This document shows, piece by piece, positions 14,689-19,175 of a DNA stretch of 19,175 nucleotides (position 1 is its first letter; each line of letters starts with the position of its first letter). The stretch covers positions 1-19,175 of the forward strand of contig JAHAEW010000063.1 in assembly GCA_018374635.1 (NCBI GenBank). The letters are read 5' to 3'. The translations under genes were made by a program, and so were the position numbers. Under the pieces are notes generated by a model. The model saw nothing but the letters and a program-made list of their open reading frames with translations. It did not search any database and had not been told where the DNA came from. The DNA is from Clostridiales bacterium. GTDB taxonomy: Bacteria > Bacillota > Clostridia > Oscillospirales > Oscillospiraceae.

Positions 14689-15696
14689 TTAGCGGCGGCT
14701 GGCCACGTTGCCCATGGTCAGAGCCATCAGGGCCTTGATGGTGTGCATGCGGTTCTCGGCCTCGTCATAGATGACGGACTGGGCGCTGTCGGCGACCTCG
14801 TCGGTGACCTCGATGCCGCGGTCAGCGGGCATGCAGTGCATGTAGATGGCGGTGTTCTTGGCCAGGCTCATGCGGCGGCTGTCGACGCACCAGCCGGGAT
14901 TGGCGTTGATCATCTCGACGCCGGTCTTCTCGTCGTCGCCCACAGCCATGATGGGGCCCCAGCCCTTGGCGTAGACCACGTCGGCACCCTCGCAGGCAGC
15001 GTCCATGTCGTTGCAGACCTCGAACTTGGAGCCGTAGAACTCGGCGTTCTTGCGGGCGGTCTCCATGGCCTCGGGCATCAGCTCGAAGTCCTTGTTGGGC
15101 ACAGCCAGGGTCACATCCATGCCGAAGCGGGGCATCAGGGTGATCAGGGACTGAGCCATGGACAGGGGACGCATGTAGTTGCCGGCGGAGGTCCAGGAGA
15201 TGACGAACTTGCGGCCCTTCAGCTCATTGTGGAACTTCTCCTTGATGGTGAACAGGTCGGCAATGGACTGGGTGGGGTGCCACAGGTCGCACTGCATGTT
15301 GTAGATGGGAATCTTGGAGTACTTGGCCAGCTTCTGCATGTAAGCGTGGCCGCCCACCAGGGTGTTGCGCACGCCGATGCCGTGGCCCATGCGGGAGAGG
15401 ACCTCGATGGTGTCCTGGGGGGTCTCGCCGTGGTCGATCTGAGTGGCCTTGGGGGTCAGGTAATTGCCGTGGCCGCCCAGCTGGGTGATGCCGCACTCAA
15501 ACGCGTTGCGGGTACGGGTGGACTCCTCGAAGAACAGCATGAACAGAGACTTGTTCTTCAGCAGCTCATCATACTTGTGGGTGTCCAGCAGGTTGTCCAT
15601 CTTCAGAGCGGACGCCACGTCCATGAGGGTTTCCAGCTCCTCGTTCGTCCAATCCTGCTCACAGAGAAAATGCTTGCCTTTGAGACCTGTCTGCAT
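14689..15696 (-). CDS. ygeW: YgeW-type carbamoyltransferase
   Basis: This 335-residue protein is a member of the aspartate/ornithine carbamoyltransferase superfamily. The carbamoyl-phosphate motifs are FFEESTRTR (55-63), HPTQ (140-143) and HCMP (287-290). Its overall sequence resembles the knotted YgeW group found with purine-catabolic genes, not biosynthetic ornithine or aspartate transcarbamylases. YgeW is thought to run in the catabolic direction, moving a carbamoyl group from a ureido intermediate to phosphate so that carbamoyl phosphate can make ATP; the physiological acceptor is not settled. The start at 15696 follows a perfect AGGAGG at eight bases. It is transcribed divergently from ygeY across a 103-base region with overlapping promoters, as expected if both serve one pathway. 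A carbamate kinase is not in the window. Confidence 0.92.
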   Translation of the reverse strand: MQTGLKGKHFLCEQDWTNEELETLMDVASALKMDNLLDTHKYDELLKNKSLFMLFFEESTRTRNAFECGITQLGGHGNYLTPKATQIDHGETPQDTIEVLSRMGHGIGVRNTLVGGHAYMQKLAKYSKIPIYNMQCDLWHPTQSIADLFTIKEKFHNELKGRKFVISWTSAGNYMRPLSMAQSLITLMPRFGMDVTLAVPNKDFELMPEAMETARKNAEFYGSKFEVCNDMDAACEGADVVYAKGWGPIMAVGDDEKTGVEMINANPGWCVDSRRMSLAKNTAIYMHCMPADRGIEVTDEVADSAQSVIYDEAENRMHTIKALMALTMGNVASRR

Positions 15697-15751
15697 GATA
15701 AAAACCTCCTAAAAAATTTTTCAAAAGTCTCTATATCTCTAGAATACTTTA

Positions 15752-15760
15752 TGGTATAAT
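15752..15760 (+). promoter_or_regulatory. Extended -10 promoter for ygeY
   Basis: TATAAT at 15755-15760 is preceded by TG at 15752-15753, giving the extended -10 form TGnTATAAT. No good -35 box is found at 16-18 bases (TATATC at 15732-15737 is the best). Transcription would begin about 30 bases before the ygeY start codon. Confidence 0.65.
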
Positions 15761-15767
15761 CATACCA
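15752..15767. promoter_or_regulatory. Candidate operator dyad TGGTAT-N4-ATACCA
   Basis: A perfect inverted repeat, TGGTAT at 15752-15757 and ATACCA at 15762-15767, overlaps the -10 boxes of both divergent promoters. ATACCA is the half-site reported for the MocR-family regulator GabR of B. subtilis, there as direct repeats. A MocR-family gene lies at 17160 on the plus strand. The dyad is seen directly; recognition by that regulator is inferred. Confidence 0.55.
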
Positions 15768-15787
15768 GCATCTCTCGAAAAAATCAA
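15759..15787 (-). promoter_or_regulatory. Sigma-70-type promoter for ygeW
   Basis: On the minus strand TTGATT (15787-15782) is followed after exactly 17 bases by TATGAT (15764-15759), with TG one base upstream of the -10 box. The -10 overlaps the plus-strand -10 by two bases, so the two promoters face each other and should compete for polymerase. The -35 box ends at the ygeY ribosome binding site. Confidence 0.65.
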
Positions 15788-15799
15788 GGAGGAATTCAC

Positions 15800-17017
15800 A
15801 TGATTACAAAAAAAGAAGCGCTGGAAAAAATCAAGGAGTACGTGGCCTCTCAGGAAGAGGAAGTCATTCAGTTCCTGAAGGATTTCATCGCCATCGAGAG
15901 CGTCACCTACAACGAGGGAAAGGCCGTTGAATTTCTCGCCAATAAGATGAAGGAGTTCGGCTTCGACGAGGTCCGCATCGACAAGGTCGGCAACGTGGTT
16001 GGCCGCGTTGGCTCCGGCAAGACCGTGCTCCTCTATGACGCCCACATCGACACCGTAGAGCTGGGCGAGCCCGCCGACTGGGGCGGCATGAACCCCCTAG
16101 AGGCCCAGATGGAGGAGGGCAAGGTCCTTCGCGGCCGCGGCGCTGTGGACGACAAGGGCTGCCTGACCGGCATCACCTTCGCCGGCAAGGCCCTCAAGGC
16201 CCTGGGCCTGGATCAGGACTTCACCCTGTGGGTGTCCGGCTCCCTGTCCGAGGAGGACGTGGAGGGCTCCTGCGTGAAGGCCATGACCGAGGAAAACCCC
16301 GACATCAAGCCCGATTTCGTGCTGGTGGCCGAGGCCTCCGAGGGCCGCGTCATCCGCGGCCATAAGGGCCGCGCCCTCATCAAGATCACCGTTCCCGGCA
16401 AGTGCGCCCACGCCTCCACCGCCTGGCGCGGCGACAACGCCCTGATCAAGGCCCTGCCCATCATGGATCGGGTGGACAAATTCCAGGACTTCGTGGAGGA
16501 CCCCTTCCTGGGCAAGGGCTCCATCGAGGTGACCAAGGTGGACTGCAAGACGCCCTCCCTGAACACCATCCCCGGCGAGGCCGTCATCACCTGCGACCGC
16601 CGCATCTCCTGCGGTGAGTCCATCGAGGCCCTGCTGGCCGAGGTCTCCCAGTTCTACAAGGACATCCCCGGCGTCACCGCCGCCATCGACACCGAGAAGG
16701 TTCAGACCTATACCGGCTACGACATCACCTGCGTGGACTACTTCCCCTCCTGGGTGCTGCCCGAGGATCACCCCCTGATCCAGTCCGGCGTGGAGGCCTT
16801 CACCGAGCTGTGGGGCGAGAAGCCCGTGGTCGGCTCCTGGGAGTTCTGCACCAACGCCACCCATCTGTGCGGCCGCATGGGCGTGCCCGCCATCGGCTAC
16901 GGCCCCGGCGACGGCTCCCTGTGCCACTCCACCCAGGACAAGATGCCCATTGACGAGCTGATGAAGGCCATCTCCTTCTATGCCTCCCTGCCCCTGTTCG
17001 TTCCCAAGAAGGGCTAA
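15800..17017 (+). CDS. ygeY: YgeY-type M20-family hydrolase
   Basis: This 405-residue protein is an M20-family dizinc amidohydrolase/peptidase. The metal ligands and base are visible: H82 and D84 in YDAHIDT, D117 in GRGAVDD, E151/E152 in LSEEDVEG, E178 in VAEASEG and H376 in LCHSTQDK. YgeY proteins are encoded with ygeW and ygeX in purine-catabolic islands and are believed to hydrolyse a ureido or carbamoyl intermediate; the reaction here is inferred from family and context. The start at 15800 follows AAGGAGG at standard spacing. It is divergent from ygeW and has an extended -10 promoter about 40 bases upstream. A strong terminator follows, so it appears monocistronic. Length matches the family. 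Confidence 0.93.
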   Translation: MITKKEALEKIKEYVASQEEEVIQFLKDFIAIESVTYNEGKAVEFLANKMKEFGFDEVRIDKVGNVVGRVGSGKTVLLYDAHIDTVELGEPADWGGMNPLEAQMEEGKVLRGRGAVDDKGCLTGITFAGKALKALGLDQDFTLWVSGSLSEEDVEGSCVKAMTEENPDIKPDFVLVAEASEGRVIRGHKGRALIKITVPGKCAHASTAWRGDNALIKALPIMDRVDKFQDFVEDPFLGKGSIEVTKVDCKTPSLNTIPGEAVITCDRRISCGESIEALLAEVSQFYKDIPGVTAAIDTEKVQTYTGYDITCVDYFPSWVLPEDHPLIQSGVEAFTELWGEKPVVGSWEFCTNATHLCGRMGVPAIGYGPGDGSLCHSTQDKMPIDELMKAISFYASLPLFVPKKG

Positions 17018-17035
17018 TTTACATCTTCTGTCCCA

Positions 17036-17072
17036 GGGGGACGCGGCCGTCCGGCCGCGTCCCCCGGCTTTT
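17036..17072 (+). terminator. Terminator after ygeY
   Basis: A perfect 13-bp stem pairs GGGGGACGCGGCC at 17036-17048 with 17053-17065 around a four-base loop, followed by GGCTTTTCCC. It lies 18 bases past the ygeY stop and separates ygeY from the regulator gene. Confidence 0.8.
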
Positions 17073-17079
17073 CCCTCTC

Positions 17080-17108
17080 TTGCCCGCAGGCGCACTTTCT
17101 TTTATAAT
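17080..17108 (+). promoter_or_regulatory. Promoter for the MocR-family regulator gene
   Basis: TTGCCC at 17080-17085 and a perfect TATAAT at 17103-17108 are separated by exactly 17 bases, 52 bases ahead of the start codon. No ATACCA half-site is seen here, so autoregulation through that motif is not evident. Confidence 0.65.
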
Positions 17109-17159
17109 AGATCGAAATTGGACCGGAGTCCTCCGGCCGCCGGATCGGGAGGTAACGCC

Positions 17160-18617
17160 ATGCTCACACCTGTCCTGGACCCCCACGCTTCTCACCCCCT
17201 GTACGAACAGATCTACCGCCACATCCGCCGGGAGATCGAAGGGGGCGTCCTCCGTCCCGGGGAGCGCCTTCCCTCCAAGCGCGCCCTGGCCGCCCACCTG
17301 AAAGTGGGGGTCATCACCGTGGAAAACGCCTATGAACAGCTGCTGGCCGAGGGCTATGTATACACCCGGGCCAAGCGGGGCTTTTTCGTCCAGTCTCCGG
17401 ACCCGGGCGTTCCTCCCCTCCCCGCCGCGCCTTCCGTACTCCCTCCGCCCCCTCCCACCAGGCGCGCCGTTCTTCCCTACGACTTTTCCACCAACGCCGT
17501 GGACACGGAGCACTTTCCCTTCTCCACCTGGGCCCGCCTGATGCGGGAGGTCCTCAGCGAGGAGGACAGCGCCCTCCTCTCCTCCCCCCATCCACAGGGT
17601 GTTCCCGCACTGCGCGCGGCCATCGTGCGCTCTCTCCACGACTTCCGGGGCATCGACGTCCACCCGGATCAGATCGTGGTGGGCGCCGGCGCGGAATACC
17701 TCACGACCCTCCTGTTCCAACTTCTGGGGCAATGCGGCGGATGGGCGGTGGAGGACCCCGGCTACCGAAAGGTCCAGCGCATCCTCTCCCATACCGGCGC
17801 GCTGGTCTGCCCCATCCCGCTGGACCAGGAGGGGCTGCGCACCGACGCGCTGCGCTGGTCAGGCGCCCGGGTGGTCCATGTCACCCCCTCCCACCACTTT
17901 CCCCTCGGCACCGTCATGTCCATGCCGCGGCGGGAGGCCCTTCTCCGCTGGGCCGGGGAACAGCCGGACCGGTATATCATTGAGGACGATTATGACAGCG
18001 AGTTCCGCTTTGACGGCCGTCCCGTCCCCGCGCTCCAAAGCCTGGACCGGGACGAGCGGGTCATCTACCTCAACACCTTTGCCAAGAGTCTGGCCCCCTC
18101 CCTCCGGATCGGATATATGGTGCTGCCGCCCCACCTGATCCGGCGCTATCGGGAGGAATTTCTGCTCTACTCCTCCACGGTCCCCTCTTTTGAGCAGTAC
18201 ACTCTGGCCCGGTTTCTGGAGCGGGGCCACTTTGAGCGCCATATCCGCCGCATGCGGACCATCTACCGCCAGCGCCGGGACGCTCTGGTAGAGGCCGCGG
18301 ACGCCGCCGGACTCCTGGAGTGGGGCTTTTTCTCCGGCATGGAGGCCGGGCTCCACCTGCTCTTCCACGTGTCCCTTCCCGTTCCAGAGAGGGCTCTGGT
18401 GGAGGCCGCGGGGGAGGCCGGAGTAGGGGTCTCTCCTCTCAGCGCCTACTCCATCGCGCCTCTGGATACGCCTGGTCCCGTCCTGGTCCTGGGCTATGGA
18501 CGCCTGGACCCTGCCGGCATGGTCCCCGCTATGGAGCGGCTGGCCGCAGCCTGGCGGCCGCTCATTTCTCCTCTTGCTTCCTCCGGAGGCCGCACCTCTT
18601 CGCCCTCCCCCCCATAG
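17160..18617 (+). CDS. MocR/GabR-type transcriptional regulator (GntR DNA-binding domain fused to aminotransferase fold)
   Basis: This 485-residue protein has an N-terminal GntR winged helix-turn-helix (about 10-78; PLYEQIYRHIRREI, GERLPSKRALAAHL, GYVYTRAKRGFFV) and a proline-rich linker (about 84-100). An aminotransferase-I fold domain follows, with EDDYDSEFR at 275-283 and the probable PLP lysine K309 in TFAKSLAPSLRIGY. MocR proteins use bound PLP to sense an amino compound or vitamin B6 and typically activate a neighbouring gene. The start at 17160 follows GGGAGG at eight bases; open frame before it covers a terminator and promoter. The likely target is the ygeY-ygeW promoter pair, which contains a GabR-like half-site. 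An amino acid such as a pathway diamino intermediate is a plausible effector (inference). Intact and full length for the family. Confidence 0.92.
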   Translation: MLTPVLDPHASHPLYEQIYRHIRREIEGGVLRPGERLPSKRALAAHLKVGVITVENAYEQLLAEGYVYTRAKRGFFVQSPDPGVPPLPAAPSVLPPPPPTRRAVLPYDFSTNAVDTEHFPFSTWARLMREVLSEEDSALLSSPHPQGVPALRAAIVRSLHDFRGIDVHPDQIVVGAGAEYLTTLLFQLLGQCGGWAVEDPGYRKVQRILSHTGALVCPIPLDQEGLRTDALRWSGARVVHVTPSHHFPLGTVMSMPRREALLRWAGEQPDRYIIEDDYDSEFRFDGRPVPALQSLDRDERVIYLNTFAKSLAPSLRIGYMVLPPHLIRRYREEFLLYSSTVPSFEQYTLARFLERGHFERHIRRMRTIYRQRRDALVEAADAAGLLEWGFFSGMEAGLHLLFHVSLPVPERALVEAAGEAGVGVSPLSAYSIAPLDTPGPVLVLGYGRLDPAGMVPAMERLAAAWRPLISPLASSGGRTSSPSPP

Positions 18618-18670
18618 TATGGTGCAGGCGGGCTCTTCCCGCCGTACTCTGATATGGGGGAATCTTGATT

Positions 18671-18994
18671 ATGTGCTGCTATCGAAACAACGCGCTTCGT
18701 TCCTCTTCCCGCTGCTCCTGCTGCTGTGGCTGTGGCTGCGGCTGCGGCTCCGCCCGCACCAACGGCTGTGGATGCTCCGGCTCCAACGGCACGGCCTCGG
18801 CCTCCGGCTCCGGTTGGAACCGTGGTTCCGGCTCCGGCCGGGCTTCTTCCTGCTGGGTGTCGGTCCCCTCGTTCCTCTGTGGCAGCGGATGCGCTCGGGC
18901 CGAGGAGGCTCGCAGCTGTGGATGGACTCTTGCAGAGGAAGCCCAAACCCGCAGATGCGCCCTGGCGGAGGAATCCCGGAGCTGCTGGAACTAA
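18671..18994 (+). CDS. Small Cys/Gly-rich protein
   Basis: This predicted 107-residue protein has 17 cysteines, most in the first 35 residues (CSCCCGCGCGCG, then NGCGC), followed by a Ser/Gly-rich stretch with alternating GSGSG. The C-terminal part carries three imperfect 11-residue units starting AEEA, AEEA and AEES. No known domain, signal peptide or membrane segment is recognised. A ribosome binding site GGGGGA lies about nine bases before the ATG; a TTG six bases earlier is a weaker alternative. Cys-rich proteins of this look could bind metal or Fe-S clusters, or be a cross-linked surface or spore component, but no function can be assigned. It lies 53 bases after the regulator gene, on the same strand. 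Low-complexity sequence makes the coding call only moderately sure. Confidence 0.55.
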   Translation: MCCYRNNALRSSSRCSCCCGCGCGCGSARTNGCGCSGSNGTASASGSGWNRGSGSGRASSCWVSVPSFLCGSGCARAEEARSCGWTLAEEAQTRRCALAEESRSCWN

Positions 18995-19004
18995 CTCTCA
19001 TCGC

Positions 19005-19028
19005 TATGCCGTCCTCACGGACGGCATA
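19005..19028 (+). other. Hairpin after the Cys-rich gene
   Basis: A perfect 10-bp stem pairs TATGCCGTCC at 19005-19014 with 19019-19028 around TCAC, eleven bases past the stop codon. No T run follows, so it is at best a weak terminator or an RNA-stabilising hairpin. Confidence 0.45.
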
Positions 19029-19046
19029 CTTACCCCATATCAAAGA

Positions 19047-19115
19047 GAGCGCCGCAGGGAGGTATTCCCTGCGGCGCTCAGCCTGTCGAAAAAGTCCAGC
19101 AAAAGCTGGGGTTTT
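19047..19115. repeat. Hairpin cluster with TGTCGAAAAA motif
   Basis: A perfect 14-bp stem (19047-19060 with 19066-19079, loop GGTAT) is followed by TGTCGAAAAA and a small stem CCAGC-AAAA-GCTGG that leads into GGTTTT. The last part could act as a weak plus-strand terminator. The TGTCGAAAAA motif is the reverse complement of sequence at about 104-113 near the left hairpins, which suggests an interspersed intergenic repeat. Confidence 0.45.
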
Positions 19116-19155
19116 ACGTTTGTAAGAGGTAAAATAGAAGCAGGTGGTGAGAAAG

Positions 19156-19175
19156 ATGCTGGAACGCGGGAAGAT
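19156..19175 (+). CDS. Possible start of a gene cut by the window edge
   Basis: An ATG at 19156 is preceded by AGGTGG about nine bases upstream and opens a frame (MLERGK) that runs out of the window. Only six codons are visible, so neither product nor reality can be judged. Confidence 0.3.

Noticed and set aside
16097..17095. Minus-strand open frame opposite ygeY
   Set aside because: Gly/His/Val-rich antisense shadow of a secure M20 hydrolase.
18627..18643. GGCGGG-CTCTT-CCCGCC hairpin after the regulator gene as a terminator
   Set aside because: Only six base pairs and no T tract, so it was not listed as a terminator, though a weak role is possible.

Overview
The window looks like a piece of a GC-rich anaerobic Firmicute chromosome. 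The gene families, AGGAGG/GGGGG ribosome binding sites and purine-catabolism content suggest a gut Oscillospiraceae of the Flavonifractor/Lawsonibacter kind; this is an inference from style, not a database match. No tRNA, rRNA, CRISPR array or intact transposase gene is seen.

Layout. 1-168: hairpin-rich intergenic DNA. 169-1621 (minus): a two-gene signalling pair, an Hpt phosphotransfer protein followed by a receiver/HD-GYP response regulator. 1786-15696 (minus): a large catabolic cluster, read right to left as YgeW-type carbamoyltransferase, SsnA-like amidohydrolase, molybdenum hydroxylase large subunit, FAD subunit, 2Fe-2S subunit, PreA-like flavoprotein with two 4Fe-4S clusters, a 453-base noncoding interval, two more molybdenum hydroxylase large subunits and a second amidohydrolase. 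15800-18617 (plus): the divergent M20 hydrolase YgeY, then a MocR/GabR-type regulator. 18671-18994 (plus): a small Cys/Gly-rich protein. The right edge holds hairpins and possibly the start of another gene.

How it fits together. YgeW, YgeY, SsnA and XDH-family proteins form the core of the island that published work links to anaerobic purine/urate breakdown in gut bacteria and to the E. coli yge/xdh region. The likely logic is hydroxylation or reduction of an N-heterocycle by molybdenum hydroxylases, hydrolysis of ring and ureido products by the amidohydrolases and YgeY, and carbamoyl transfer by YgeW with possible ATP gain from carbamoyl phosphate. YgeX, YgfK and HyuA of the canonical island are not in the window. 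The ygeW and ygeY promoters face each other, and their -10 boxes overlap in a perfect dyad (TGGTAT-AATC-ATACCA). Its half-site equals the ATACCA site known for GabR, and a GabR-family gene lies just downstream.

Most unusual points: a probable stand-alone IscB-type omega RNA (HEARO-like) with no IscB gene, inserted within the hydroxylase operon; three catalytic molybdenum subunits served by one FAD and one Fe-S subunit; a PreA-like protein lacking the catalytic Cys; and an SsnA-like protein lacking the conserved beta-6 His.
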